Assembly (NCBI GenBank): GCA_014218235.1 | Contig: CM024758.1 | Coordinates: 101,283,698 to 101,347,697, forward strand | DNA length: 64,000 nt | From: Colocasia esculenta | Taxonomy: Eukaryota; Streptophyta; Magnoliopsida; Alismatales; Araceae | Direction: 5' to 3' | Part shown: positions 19,754 to 31,965 of the stretch, piece by piece | Position numbering within the stretch: the first letter of the stretch is position 1 | Layout: each line of letters opens with the position of its first letter | The notes under the pieces: model-generated | Told to the model about the DNA's origin: nothing | Databases searched by the model: none | The model's input: only the letters and a program-made list of their open reading frames with translations | Position numbers and translations under genes: made by a program

Positions 19754-22473
19754 TGTAAGGCCCTAGAATTTTACTCTCTTATATAGGTGTATGATTTTGT
19801 GAAGAAATTTTGCTTGTGTGTGTGTGAATACAAATACATATATACTATTTGATGTATTGTTGTAAATATGTGTATATATATATTTTATTGTACATGTTAT
19901 TTATTTACATTACATAAATAGTATTATATAATGTATACATTGCATATTCCATGTGCATGCATTGCATAAATATGATTTTCTACAGTTTTTAAGTTCTGGC
20001 AAAGCGACCAGTAGGCGTCCACATCGATGGACGCCAACTATAGTTTGGCGGCCAGTGATGTTGACGTTAGTCTCCCAGATCTGTTGCGATTTCAGATCCA
20101 GAAATGCCTCCGATATTGTCACCCTTGGTTTAGGAAACCGTTCCCCAACGGTAACCTAGCCTGCCCTAAACGCGTCTTCGACCCTAACTCTATAAAAGAC
20201 CCAGTTTGGGGCGCTGTTGGGTCCTTTTGACTCTTTTGTCAAAAAAAACCCCTAACTTTCATGTGCGAAACCTGATCTTTGAACCCGTGGATCCGGCGAT
20301 TTGAAGCGTCATCCGGCGTTCTTCTTCGATTGGGAGGAAGTCTGGGCATCGAGGATCGTCTTCCCAACCCGGTGTACCTTAAAGATCATCATCAAAGCCT
20401 GAATTTGAAGGATTTTGGGGACTCTTTGGCACTGGCCGAGCAGAGCTTCTTCGACCCAAATCTCCTTTTGTAGATTTTCTCAAGGCAAGTAAACCCTTCA
20501 CATCATACATACATATGTCTAGTAGTTCCTAGGATATTTTATGGATTTTTATTTGAGTCCTGGACCCCCTTCAATCGATCTTTCTCGTTCAGTCTGTGTT
20601 TTGCACAGAAAGGAACTTAACGACAAGATCTCTTGCCGTTAAGATCCTAAGTTGGCGGCGCCCTATGTTGCCGTTAACATGGGTAAACGACAACCCCATT
20701 GCCGCCAAGTTCTTCAGACAGTGACAGAATGCTTGTTTATCTATAAATGATCTATTTTTCGGATTTCTGCACATGAGGATATAATGTAAAAGTGATATGT
20801 TATATATACCATTATTGGATCATGTTGTGCAAATTTTATGAATTTCTGTGGAATACCCTATTTATCTAAAATTTCTGAAATGCATGTTAAACAGGTTTTT
20901 AATCTTGTAAATTTCGGTTTATGTGATTCACAAGGAGTTTGAATGTCATAGAATTTTTGCACAATGCTAATAAATGTCAAATCAAACCATGAAAGTTTGG
21001 GGATTTTCTACTATCTGTGTAAATAGTTAAAATTCCTGAACTGTAAAATAGTAGGTATGCATAATTAGTTTTGAAGCTCGAATAAATTGTATGATGACAG
21101 ATAAATTCTCAAAAAATTTATACAGTATCATGACGGTTGGAAACAGAATTTTGAATAGAGAAACATGTATGTGTCTCTGTGTACCAGGTTTAACTGAGTA
21201 CTTGCTAAAATAGGCAGAATGTATGTTTTAATTACCATAAAATGTGTGTAATTCTAGAAAATGTGAAATTTGATATGCATGATGCTTAATCTGTAAATGG
21301 TGTGTGGTTAACTTTTCATGAAAATATAACAATAGTAGGTACTGATTTCACTAATTCATGAGAAAATGGCCAATTTAAACATACTTAATGTAAATTGTGA
21401 TAAATTAGATAATTTCAGCATGATTAAGATTTTGTTATGGTTAGTTAAATTCTATAAACAGTAGTACCATGATTAGGTAAATCTGAACCATATGTTATTA
21501 TGTAAGCATGAAATAGATGTGATAAATTGTGTACTAGGTGTGAGTTTAAACGTGGAAAATGTGTAAATGTGTCAATGGGTGACACTGCTACCTTAGAGGG
21601 CTATGGAACTGTACCGTTGTAAAGTCCCTACGGGAAGGTTCATATGTGTGTGAAATCTCATGGGCATTGGGATAAAATCCTGGAGGTGGACAAGTACCGC
21701 TAGTTAGGGTGGAGAGTGCTTCTCCCGGCTCTGCGCAGTAACTAAGATTTATCACTGTAATGCCTAGGTGATAGATATGTGTGTGATGTGACAAGTTTGT
21801 GTCCTTCTAGAGGTGGTTTAGACTATGTGTCACGGCATATAATGATAATAATGTGAACTTGTGTATGTGAAAAGTAAATGTGTAAGTCGCGAAATGAATA
21901 AATGAACATGTGGATATGTGAATTAGTATGAGGTTATGTGAAATGGTAATTGTGCTTATAAATGCATTATAATTTTGTCAAAACAGCAAGCATATTATGT
22001 TTATAAATGTGTCATTCATGTGGAATATACTTAGAATCCATGATAGGAACATTTCATAGCTTATGCATAAACTCCATGCTTAAATTACTATTACGTTGCA
22101 ACGTATGTGACATGAAATGTTAACTAAGGTTATATGTGAAAGAATGTGTAGAAAGCTTGTGATAGGTTTATTATTGTATGAACATAAACTATGTACCATG
22201 TGTCATGAGATTGATAGAAGTATCATGTAGGCTTTCTTTTCCGATTTGTTTAATCCATGTTACATGTACTAGTGAAGTTGTTAAATGAGTATAATGTCAT
22301 ATGATGTATGTATGCTTAATGTGTGGGAAGTTACTTGCTGAGTCTCGTAGACTCACTCTTGCTTCGGCGTACAAGTGCAGATATCTCCACTTCCTTGGAG
22401 GAGACAGTTAGGAGCGACTCCAAGCGTGAGGAGTAGCATCTTCCGTGGAGATTTACTTTTTACTTCACTTACA
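19754..22473 (+). repeat. Gyp-3 5' LTR, 3' end missing
   Basis: It matches the 3' LTR from its first base up to the ACTTCACTT motif near 22473, then switches to pol sequence. It contains a strong inverted repeat GGCGTCCA-CATCGA-TGGACGCC (20014-20035), a TATA box (20191), a nested inverted repeat around 20600-20660 and the hairpin TGAGTCT-CGT-AGACTCA (22339-22355). Confidence 0.88.
20191..20198 (+). promoter_or_regulatory. TATA box, Gyp-3 5' LTR
   Basis: TATAAAAG, preceded by CTAACTC, is a near-consensus plant TATA box. It lies about 440 bp into the LTR and is repeated in the 3' LTR at 24796. Transcription would be expected to start roughly 30 bp downstream. Confidence 0.65.
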
Positions 22474-24274
22474 ATTGCTTCTTGTCAATTGAAGGAACAT
22501 GAGCAAAACTATCCGACTCCTGATTTGGAGCTTGCGGCAGTGGTGCATGCACTGAAGATCTGGAGACACTATCTTTATTGTGTCAGATTTGAGGTGTTCA
22601 CTGACCACAAGAGTCTAAAGTATCTTTTCTCCCAAAAGGAATTAAATCTGAGGCAGAGAACATGGATTGAGTTCCTGAAGGACTATGACTTCGACCTCCA
22701 GTATCATCTTGGAAAGGCGAATGTTGTAGCAGATGCCCTTAGTAGGAAGAGGTCATCTCTCCAGTAGGATTAGAAGATGTTGGAGGATGCGGCGTGTGTG
22801 ATGACTGAGTTAGAGCCATCTTTGTGTCAGGCTTTTGTAGCTCAATTGTCCATTAGGTCTTCGGTGTTGGATGAGGTGATCGAGCAACAAAAAGCCGACC
22901 CAAGACTCCAAGAGTTAGTGGGCAAGGTAGACATTGCTCGTGATGAGGATGGTGTGATTAGATTCCATCACCGTGTTTGTGTTCCAGACATCGTGGATGT
23001 CTGTGAGCATGTATTAGCAGAGGCTCATAGGTTTAGATTCTCTATTCATCCGGGTAACACTAAGATGTACCAGGATTTGAAGAGATCTTTTTGGTGGTCT
23101 GGTATGAAGAAGGATGTAGCGGAATATATATCTAGATGTCTTGTGTGCCAGCAAGTGAAGGCAGAGCGGCAGGGACCATCTGGGCTTATGCAGAAGATGG
23201 AGATTCCAGTATGGAAGTGGGAAGTTGTCACTATGGATTTTTTTTACGGGTTTGCCTCGATCTAGACGAGGTAATGACTCGATTTGGGTAGTGGTAGATA
23301 GATTCTCGAAGACTGCGCATTTCTTACCCATGAAGAAGAAGCAGTCAGTAGAGAGTTTAGCTAGATTGTATATTAGTAGCATTATTAGATTGCATGGTGT
23401 GCCAAAGTCGATCATTTCAGATCGGGATCCGAGATTTACTTCGAGGCTGTGGAACGGTCTTCAGGATGCATTAGGTTCGGAGTTGAAGCTCAGTTCGGCG
23501 TTTCATCCCCAGACAGATGGACAGTCCGAGCAGACTATCCAGACGCTCGAGGATATGTTGAGGGCGTGTGTTTTGGATTGGAAGGATGATTGGGAGCGCC
23601 ATTTACCTCTTGTGGAGTTCACATATAACAACAGTTTCCATGCGAGTATTGGTATGACTCCATTTGAGGTGTTGTATGGTAGGCCTTGCAGATCTCCTTT
23701 ATGTTGGGAGGAGACTGGTGATAGGCAGCTGATTGGTCCGGAGTTAGTTCAGGAGACTTCAGATAAGGTCCAACTAATTAGGAAGAGGCTTGTTGCGGCA
23801 CAGGATAGGCAGAAGAGTTATGTCGACAACAAGAGAAAGGATTTGGAGTTTGAGGTAGGTGAGCATGTCTTTTTGAAGATTTTGCCTACTCGAGGTGTAG
23901 TTAGATTTGGCAAACATAGTAAGTTAAGTCCTAGATTCATTGGTCCGTATGAGATTCTCAAACGATTGGGCAATGTGGCATATGAGCTAACTTTACCCCC
24001 GGCGTTAGCTAGTGTTCATCCTGTTTTCCACGCATCCATGCTCAGGAGGTATGTCAGAGATCCATCTCATGTTATTAGCTATGAGCCAGTGGAGATCCAG
24101 CTAGATCTTTCTTATGTGGAGCAACCAGTAGCTATTCTTGACCGGAAGGTTCAGCATCTCCGGAACAAGAGCATTGCGTCGGTGAAGGTGTTATGGCCCA
24201 ACTTCTCGCGAGAGGAGGCTACTTGGGAGCTTGAGGATGCAATGAAGAAGAAGTATCCTCAATTGTTTGAGTAG
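22474..24274 (+). pseudogene. Gyp-3 pol remnant: RNase H, integrase, chromodomain
   Basis: It starts within RNase H (LKEHEQNYPTPDLELAAVVH, about 22490). In-frame TAG codons at 22765-22767 (from CAG) and 22771-22773 (a Trp in relatives) interrupt it. A T-run near 23240 adds a base and shifts integrase into the frame open from 23225 to 24274. Integrase from VVVDRFSKTAHFLP to the chromodomain (AILDRKVQHLRNKSI, ATWELEDAM) is then uninterrupted, ending TAG at 24272-24274. Catalytic Asp contexts are kept. Confidence 0.88.
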
Positions 24275-24303
24275 TATCAGTCTAATTTCGTGGACAATGT
24301 TTC

Positions 24304-24319
24304 TTTAAGGGGGAGAGGG
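24304..24319 (+). promoter_or_regulatory. Gyp-3 polypurine tract
   Basis: TTTAAGGGGGAGAGGG abuts the 3' LTR, identical to the Gyp-2 tract. Confidence 0.85.
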
Positions 24320-27300
24320 TGTAAGGCCCTAGAATTTTACTCTCTTATATAGGTGTTTGATTTTGTGAAGAAATTTTGCTTGTGTGTGTGTGTGTGAATA
24401 CAAATATACATATATACTATTTGATGTATTGTTGTAAATATGTGTACATATATATTTTATTGTACATGTTATTTATTTACATTACATAAATAGTATTATA
24501 TAATGTATACATTGTATATTCCATGTGCATGCATTGCATAAATATGATTTTCTGCAGTTTTTAAATTCTGGAAAAGTGACCAGTAGGCGTCCACATGAAT
24601 GGACGTTAACCCCAAGTCAGCGGCCACATCGATGGACGCCAACTACAGTTTGGCGGCCAGTGATGCTGATGTTAGTCTCCCAGATCTATTGTGATTTCAG
24701 ATCCGGAAACGCCTCCGATATTGTCGCCCTTGGTTTAGGAAACCGTTCCCCAATGGTAACCTAGCCTGCCCTAAACTCGTCTTCGACCCTAACTCTATAA
24801 AAGACCCAGTTTGGGGCACTGTTGGGTCCTTTTGACTCTTTTGTCAAAAAAAACCCCTAACTTTCATGTGCGAAACCTGATCTTTCAACCCGTGGATCCG
24901 GCGATTTGAAGAGTCATTCGGCGTTCTTCTTCGACTGGGAGGAAGTCTGGGCATCGAGGATCGTCTTCCCAACCCGGTGTACCTTAAAGATCATCATCAA
25001 AGCCCAGATTTGAAGGATTTTGGGGACTCTTTGGCACTGGCCGAGGAGAGCTTCTTCGACCCAAATCTCCTTTTGTAGGTTTTCTCAAAGGAAAGTAAAC
25101 CCTTCACATCATCTATACATATGTCTAGTAGGTCCTAGGATATTTTATGGATTTTTATTCGAGTCCTGGAACCCCCCTTCAATCGATCTTTCTCGTTCAG
25201 TCTGTGTTTTGCATAGATAGGAACTTAACGGTAGGATCTATTGCCGTTAGGATCCTAGGTTGGCGGTGCCCTATGTTACCGTTGACATGGGTAAACGACT
25301 ACCCCATTGCCGCCAAGTTCTTCAGACAGTGATAGAATGCATGTTTATCTATAAATGATCTATTTTTCGGATTTCTGCACATGAGAATATAATGTAAAAG
25401 TGATATGTTATATAATACCATTATTGGATCATGCTGTGCAAATTTTATGAATTTTGTGGAATACCCTATTTATCTGAAATTTCTGAAATGCATGTTAAAC
25501 AGGTTTTTAATCTTATAAATTTGGTTTATGTGATTCACGTGGAGTTTGAATGTCATAGAATTTTTGCACAATGCTAATAGATGTCAAATCATACCACGAA
25601 AATTTGGGGATTTTCTACTATCTGTGTAAATAGTTAAAATTCTTGAACTGTAAATTAGTAAGTATGCATAATTAGTTTTGAAGCTCCAATAAATTGTACG
25701 ATGTTAGATAAATTCTCAAAAATTTTATACAGTATCATGATGGTTGGAAACATAATTTTGAACAGAGAAATATGTATGTGTCCCTGTATACCATGTTTAA
25801 CTGAGTACTTGCTAAAATAGGCAGAATGCATGTTTTAATTACCATAAATTGTGTATAATTCTGGAAAATGTGAAATTTGATATGCATGACGCTTAACCTA
25901 TAAATGGTGTGTGGTTAAATTTTCATGAAAATCTCACTAATTCATGAGAAAATGGCCAATTTAAACATACTTAATGTAAATTGTGATAAATTAGATAATT
26001 TCAGCATGATTAAGATTTTGTTATGGTTAGTTAAATTCTGTAAACAGTAGTACCATGATTAGGTAAATCTGAACCATATGTTATTATGTAAGCATGAAAT
26101 AGATGTGATAAATTGTGTACTAGGTGTGAGTTTAAAAGTGGAAAATATGTAAATGTGCCAATGGGTGACACTGCTACCTTAGAGGGTTGTGGAACTGCAC
26201 CGTCGTAAAGTCCCTACGGGAAGGTTCATATGTGTGTGAAATCTCATGGGCATTGGGATAAAATCCTGAAGGTGGACAAGTACCGCTGGTTAGGGTGGAG
26301 AGTGCTTCTCCCAGTTCTGCGCAGTAACTAAGATTTATCACTGTAATGCCTAGGTGATAGATATGTGTGTGATGTGACAAGTTTGTGTCCTTATAGAGGT
26401 GGTTTGGGCTATGTGTCACGGCATATAATGATAATAATGTGAACTTGTGTATGTGAAAAGTAAATGTGTAAGTCGCGAAATGAATAAATGAACATGTGGA
26501 TATGTGAATTAGTATGAGGTTATGTGAAATGGTAATTGTGCTTATAAATGCGTTATAATTTTGTCAAAACAGCAAGCATATTATGTTTATAAATGTGTCA
26601 TTCATGTGGAATATACTTAGAATCCATGATAGGAACATTTCATAGCTTATGCATAAACTCCATGCTTAAATTACTATTACGTTGCAACGTGTGTGACATG
26701 AAATATTAACTAAGGTTATATGTGAAAGAATGTGTAGAAAGCTTGTGATAGGTTATTATTGTATGAACATAAACTATGTACCATGTGTCATGAGATTGAT
26801 AGAAGTATCATGTAGGTTTTCTTTTCCGATTTGTTTAATCCATGTTACATGTACTAGTGAAGTTGTTAAATGAGTATAATGTCATATGATGTTTGTATTC
26901 TTAATGTGTGGGAAGTTACTTGCTGAGTCTCGTAGACTCACTCTTGCTTCGGCGTACAAGTGCAGATATCTCCACTTCCTTGGAGGAGACAGTTAGGAGC
27001 GACTCCAAGCGTGAGGAGTAGCATCTTCCGTGGAGATTTACTTTTTTACTTCACTTGCATAGTATGTAATAAGAGAGGACTTGTATTATGTGGAGATCAT
27101 GTAATTTATTTAGTTGCAAGATGTGGACAATGTAATAGTTTAATTTCTCAGTTATGAAGTATTTGATTTCCTTGTTCTATATAGACTGTGTATAAGTGAT
27201 GATGATGGAATATGATATTTATCTCCAGTTCTTTCTATTCCGCTGTTATGTGTTATATGTGTGTACATTTCAATCTATTGTATATGTGCTAGGTAAATGT

Positions 27301-27371
27301 TCCACTGTAGCGGCACTCATTATATCGATGTGGGTTGGTATAGCCGTACCGGCATAAGGAGGGTCGTTACA
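24320..27371 (+). repeat. Gyp-3 3' LTR
   Basis: 3052 bp, complete, ending GGGTCGTTACA before the CGGTC duplication. Its last third (27060-27371), missing from the 5' LTR, contains GTGGGTTGGTATAGCCGTACC, an end block shared with Gyp-2 and Gyp-6. The conserved GGAGGTGGACAAG-type block is at about 26265-26310. No gene was seen. Confidence 0.9.
24796..24803 (+). promoter_or_regulatory. TATA box, Gyp-3 3' LTR
   Basis: TATAAAAG in the same context as at 20191. In the 3' LTR it would drive readout transcription into flanking Gyp-1 sequence. Confidence 0.6.
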
Positions 27372-27625
27372 CGGTCTGACTACTGCTAAGCCAAGTCTTG
27401 GCAAGAAGCGTCCTTTCAGCATCACGAAAGGACCTAGTCAGGAGAAGAAGCCCAAAGTCTTCGTTCCCAACACTCTAGTGAAAAGCAACTGCAAGCACTA
27501 TGACAAGCCAGGTCACACAGTTGATGAATGCTAGTGGAAAGTCGGTGCATGTCTGCGCTGTGGAAGCCGTGAGCACCGTATCCTCGAGTGCCCGCTACTA
27601 AAGGAGAATGAGAGGCGCACTAATG
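27372..27625 (+). pseudogene. Gyp-1 gag, second part with zinc knuckles
   Basis: After the CGGTC duplication the frame broken at 19753 continues in phase. Two knuckles are visible. In the first (CKHYDKPGHTVDEC) the second Cys is Tyr. The second (CLRCGSREHRILEC) is intact CX2CX4HX4C. A TAG stop lies between them (about 27532). The last five bases, TAATG, are the Cop-4 target duplication, and the frame resumes at 60337. Confidence 0.82.
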
Positions 27626-28301
27626 TGTTGCCCAGCTAGCAAGCCCAGAGGGGGGGGGGGGTGAATGGGATTTTAAAAATTCATTTAGATAAAAAACCTG
27701 TCAATAAAAACACTTAACAGGAGGCCACTAAGATCGATGGTTAGTGTTAGAGATAATGAAGACAAACACACAAAGAACCAACCACACAACACAGGAGTTT
27801 TTATCCTGGTTCGGACCTCCTATCCCAAGGAGTCCTACGTCCAGTCCCCAAGCAACAACTTGGTATTTCACTAACCAAGGGTATAGTCCCCCTCAAGGAC
27901 CCTTATACATCCAGCCGTAGCTGGCCTTATCTTCTAGCCCTGAAGAGGACACAGGTCTTCCTTCCTTACCGAAGGTAATACACACCACCTATTTTCAGTA
28001 GGTCTTCTCTTCACAACTCGAAGAGGAACTTCACAAAAAATGTGAAAGAAAGCGAAAGGCCCCTAGACCAAGCTTACAATGAAATGCTTGATCTGAGGCA
28101 AAGTCTGAGAGAGAGAAAGATCAACAATAAAACAAATCTCTCAGAACTACAAGCTCTAAAAAATCTAGACAATGAAGGATGAGAGCTACGAGCTAAGGAA
28201 TGTGAATGAAGCAAGAGGCTCTTCTTCCTTGTTGAAGGTTTTCCTTGAAGGCTTTGTCACGCAAGGATTCAAATTGTCAAACTGTCTGTCTGAGTCTTCA
28301 G

Positions 28302-28306
<5 letters not shown>

Positions 28307-28364
<58 letters not shown>
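28307..28364. repeat. (TA)n microsatellite at the Cop-4 TATA box
   Basis: About 58 bp of TA dinucleotides with one TT break near 28340. On the sense strand the run ends TATATAAAAGAC, which resembles a TATA box. The 5' LTR of the same element has only about 23 bp here (41556-41578), so the run changed length after insertion. Confidence 0.85.
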
Positions 28365-28848
28365 CTTCTCTTTAACAAAATAGCCGTTGAAGTGGCCGTT
28401 GTCTCCTTGTTTGAAGCACGTTAAACTGAATGGTTCTCCATCTGGAACAGGTATGCCTGCAGTCATAAATGCTTTATGAGACATGCACGTAAGGAGAAGA
28501 TTCATCTAGATATCCTTTGCTTCTATTTGTCCAACATTGTATAGCATGGTACTGGTAGAAACCTGCACACAATAAATGCTAAAACATAGACATCTAGATT
28601 GTCTCTATACTTGTCAGTCAACGTTAGAGAGAATGTATATTGAAATAGAAATATCATTCTGCTACCCCTGAAAAGTATTTGCCTTAGAAGCACAGGAGTA
28701 GAAGGTAATGTGCAGATGATGTGTACAGACATAATAAATGCAAGGATACTAGAGATGCGCGCGGGAAGACTTTGACTTTCACAGTATTTTAAAATATATT
28801 TGAATATCATGAGAATAATAGATGCATTCATGAAGTCGATGTTATAGA

Positions 28849-29575
28849 AATCGTTCCATGAACAAGTCGTTGTACATGAGAAAGTAAATCGGTGTACAAG
28901 AGAGATAGCAAATCATTGTTCAAACATAAATAAATTGTTGTTTGAACAAATCGTTGTTCAAACATAAACAAACCGTTGTTTGAGAAAATCGTTCTTCAAA
29001 CATAAACAAATTGTTGTTTGAGAAAATCGTTGTTCAAACATAAACAAATCGTTGTTCAAATATAAACAAATCGTTGTTTGAGAAAATCGTTGTTCAAACA
29101 TAAACAAATCGTTGTTTGAAAAAATCGTTGTTCAAACATAAACAAATCGTTGTTTGTCAAACATAGACAAATCGTTGTTTGAACAAATCGTTGTTTAAAC
29201 ATAAACAAATTGTTGTTTGAGGAAATCGTTGTTCAAACATAAACAAATCATTGTTTGAACAAATCGTTGTCAAAACATAAACAAATCATTATTCAAACAT
29301 AAACAAATTGTTGTTTCACTTAACGAATCGTTGTGAGACCGAAATCGTTGTTTCACTTACGAAATCGTTGTGAAACCAAAATCGTTGTTTCACTTACGAA
29401 ATCATTGTGAAACCAAAATCGTTGCGGTGGTCAAATCGTTGTGTAACTTATCGAATCGTTCTTTCACTTATGAAATTGTTATACCTCTTAAGAAACTGAT
29501 GTGAACTAAAATCGTTGTTTCATGTGAAATCGATGACCGAATCGTTGTATATCTAAAGAAATCGATGTGGACTTA
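28849..29575. repeat. AAATCGTT array in the Cop-4 3' LTR
   Basis: Many irregular units of the type AAATCGTTGTTCAAACATAA, with a later sub-type AAATCGTTGTGAAACC. On the element's sense strand the core is AACGATTT, the same word as in Cop-5. Confidence 0.85.
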
Positions 29576-29758
29576 GTGGAAATTCATGCTCTGAACTTTA
29601 AACATCCATGTGTAAGAAAATACATACATATTTTGCTTGATTTATTTCATGTGGATGAACTTCATAGAAACTTATTAGAAAATAATTGTTAGAGTTTTGT
29701 TAATCACTAAAATTGTATATAATTAAATAAAAATTATATGGGGATGGACTGATCATCA

Positions 29759-29775
29759 ATCTCCCCCTTTTGGTG
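29759..29775 (-). promoter_or_regulatory. Cop-4 polypurine tract
   Basis: The minus strand reads CACCAAAAGGGGGAGAT right up to the 3' LTR. It is nearly the same as the Cop-5 tract (CACCAAAAAGGGGGAGAT). The 170 bp between here and the end of the extra ORF have no other feature. Confidence 0.85.
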
Positions 29776-29945
29776 ATAAAAAAACATAACATGTAATTTT
29801 CTAAAATAAATTTAATTATGAAATAAATTTAAGTTTGTATTTTAGAATGTTTTATTTTCTCCCCATTTTTGTCATTAAGCAAAAAGAAATCAAAATACAT
29901 AAGAGAAGAAACATAAATGGGAGCCAGAAGAAACATTGTATTATA

Positions 29946-31673
29946 TCATTGAGGAGGTACAGGAATGTAGAAAGCAGGGGATAGAAGGGAGGCAAAGCGA
30001 GTAATGATCGGACATGCCTTGTGTTCCTGCTCTTCAAAATAACTTTGGAAGGCTCCATAAACCATAGAGTAGGAGGGTCCCATAACAGGAGCCATCCTTT
30101 GGATGTGCAGCTGCCACTGAACTTCCACAAAGGTTCCATACTCATTCTGGCCAAGAGATATTTTGTAGAAGCTGGAGGTACCAAAGCTAGCATGCTGAAG
30201 AAACTGATCTACAGAAATTGGATAGAAAATCTGATTGGCCTTTAGTTCCTTTTTCATAGCCACATACACCTTGTACCTCTCAACCCATGTATCAAATGGA
30301 TCTCGAACAAGATGAATGGAGTTAAGATCTAGAAATTGTGTAACAGACAAAGGAGGTTGATTTGATCTAGCCTGAGAAGCATTGAAATCAAGAAGCTGCT
30401 GAGCAGTGAGAGGGTAAAATCATTCCCATTCTGATGGAGATAGCCGCTCACATTCAGACAAAAGAGGGGCAAGAACATCAGACTTGATGTGGCCTTGGTG
30501 ATATTCCCGGTAGACGAATCTGTGGAAAACAAGGGAATTCCCTTTCTACACTGAAATGCGCCCTATGACCCGAGCAAATCTTTCAAAAATAATAGGGCCT
30601 ACTGCAGATTCCATGACTAAGGAATGAAGTGGAGGCAGAAACACAACATCTGGTATCTCCAAAGTGGCAAAATCCACTTGGATGGAGGTGTTATGAGCAG
30701 TATCCAAACCAAGAAGAGAAATAGCTTGTCGGAATTGGCCAAGCTGAACTTCGGGCAGATTATGGAGATAGCAGTAATCATTAAACATCTGGAAGTACCT
30801 GATGAGCTTGATCTCCTTTTGGATGAAAGGACCCCATGTATTTTTGTGATGAATCACAAACCACTCAAAGAGAGAGAGTGGGTGATCCCTGAGTGGGAAT
30901 CGAGCAGAGCTGGCACATATGAATTGCCTGTATAAAGACTGATGGCCCCGAGCCCATTGTTCTTCAGATTTAGCCTCAGTCATAGAGAAGATTTTTGACT
31001 GTTCGGCTTTGGAAAGAGAAGAGAGAGGGAGAACAATATTTAGGTGGTCAGTTAGATTAAGGTAAGGAAGGCCAAAAATGGTGGCAAATGTGCATTTATG
31101 GAGGAATTCACAATAGATAGACCTTCTTCGATTTTCAACAGTGAGAGAAAACGAAAGAGGTGGACAACGAGGCTCAGAGGAGGTGGCAAGGTTGGAAGAT
31201 ATTTTTCTCTTTTTAGGAACATGGCTGGAAGAGCATGTCCTATGAATGTGAGTGCTAACTAACAGGACTGAGCGAAGTATGGCTACTTCAAATTCATCTT
31301 TAATGTCCTGGATAAAGGGACCTTCAAGTTGGGCACCCTCTGCAATGATTATAACAAAAGAGGGACGAGTAGGAGGATGAAGGAAAGAGTAAGCAGTAGA
31401 GGGAGGTGGTATGGATGGTCCAGAAGATGAAGGACCAGAAGAGGAGGCTCCAGCTGAGGAGGATGATGCTGGAAGTGCCTCAAAAGGAGGAGGAGGAATG
31501 AATGTGGAGGAAGCAAGAGATGAGGAGGTTGTGGTAGGAAATGGTGTAGGTGAGGAAATGTGCTTAGGTAGGGGTTGCTTGAAGGTGGCAGGAGCTGGAG
31601 GAGCAGTGGTAGATGAAGGTGGAGAAGGAGGGGCTGGAGTTTGAAGAGGAGAAGAAGGGGTCTCTGAGGGCAC
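29946..31673 (-). pseudogene. Cop-4 extra 3' ORF, C-terminal part
   Basis: From MPSETPSS at 31673 a Pro/Ser-rich stretch of about 120 residues leads into a globular part with SIYCEFLHKCTFATIFGLPYL and a stretch near 30530-30430 (HQGHIKSDVLAPLLSECERL). One frame covers it all, with in-frame stops near 30546 and 30419. Such ORFs downstream of RNase H are called env-like in Sireviruses; I see no signal peptide or membrane segment here, so the role is unknown. MPSETPSS may be internal rather than a true start. Confidence 0.65.
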
Positions 31674-31724
31674 AACCTCTTCTACAGGTGCTTCAACTCT
31701 GCCTTACTCATCCTGAGATTCCAC

Positions 31725-31965
31725 TGGCCTGGATGGCCCTGACTTCTCATCCACAACTGGCCCTGGAGGCCCTGGCTGCTCAGCTGATGGCCCTGATGGC
31801 CGAGATGCTGCCTGAGCGGGCTGATCCTTAACAACCTTTGGCCCTGATGGCCCTACATCCTCAGTAACAACTGGCCCTGATGGCAGGACTTCTTCTTTTG
31901 CAATACTTGGCCCTGATGTCTGGACTGCTGCTTCCTCATTCTTTGGCCCAGATGGCCCTGAGCTG
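31725..31965. repeat. GGCCCTGATGGCC minisatellite in the extra ORF
   Basis: TGGCCCTGATGGCC-type words recur roughly every 30-60 bp. On the coding (minus) strand they encode repeated Gly-Pro-Ser-Gly-Pro motifs separated by acidic segments, a collagen-like, likely disordered linker. A second set lies at about 33635-33830 because the region is duplicated. Confidence 0.75.

Larger units (their letters stand above)
19754..27371 (+). mobile_element. Gyp-3: internally deleted Tekay-like element
   Basis: It is flanked by CGGTC (19749-19753 and 27372-27376), within the Gyp-1 gag. Its 5' LTR lacks the last few hundred bases and is joined directly to RNase H. Primer site, gag, protease and RT are gone. 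The 3' LTR (24320-27371) is complete. Pol is closely related to Gyp-2, but the LTR is a different subfamily (starts TGTAAGGCCCTAGAATTT). Confidence 0.9.
27626..29758 (-). repeat. Cop-4 3' LTR
   Basis: 2133 bp, TGTTGCCCAG...GATCATCA on the + strand. In element order: AACGATTT array (29575-28849), TATA region with a TA repeat (28364-28307), hairpins CTCTTC/GAAGAG and CCTTC/GAAGG (about 28025-27955), CCAAG-CAACAA-CTTGG (27848-27863), the CCGAACC/CGTAGGA block (about 27815-27840), then a 13-base G-run (about 27650-27662). Confidence 0.9.

Noticed and set aside
30624..30935. Plus-strand ORF of 103 codons
   Set aside because: It is antisense to the clearly coding C-terminal part of the Cop-4 extra ORF and has no recognisable motif.
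29946..31673. True retroviral envelope protein
   Set aside because: No signal peptide, membrane span or cleavage site could be seen; 'env-like' is only a positional label.
31349..31675. Leu-rich hydrophobic ORF resembling a membrane protein
   Set aside because: It is an alternative-frame reading of the Pro/Ser-rich coding segment of the Cop-4 extra ORF (CCT/CTT-rich).
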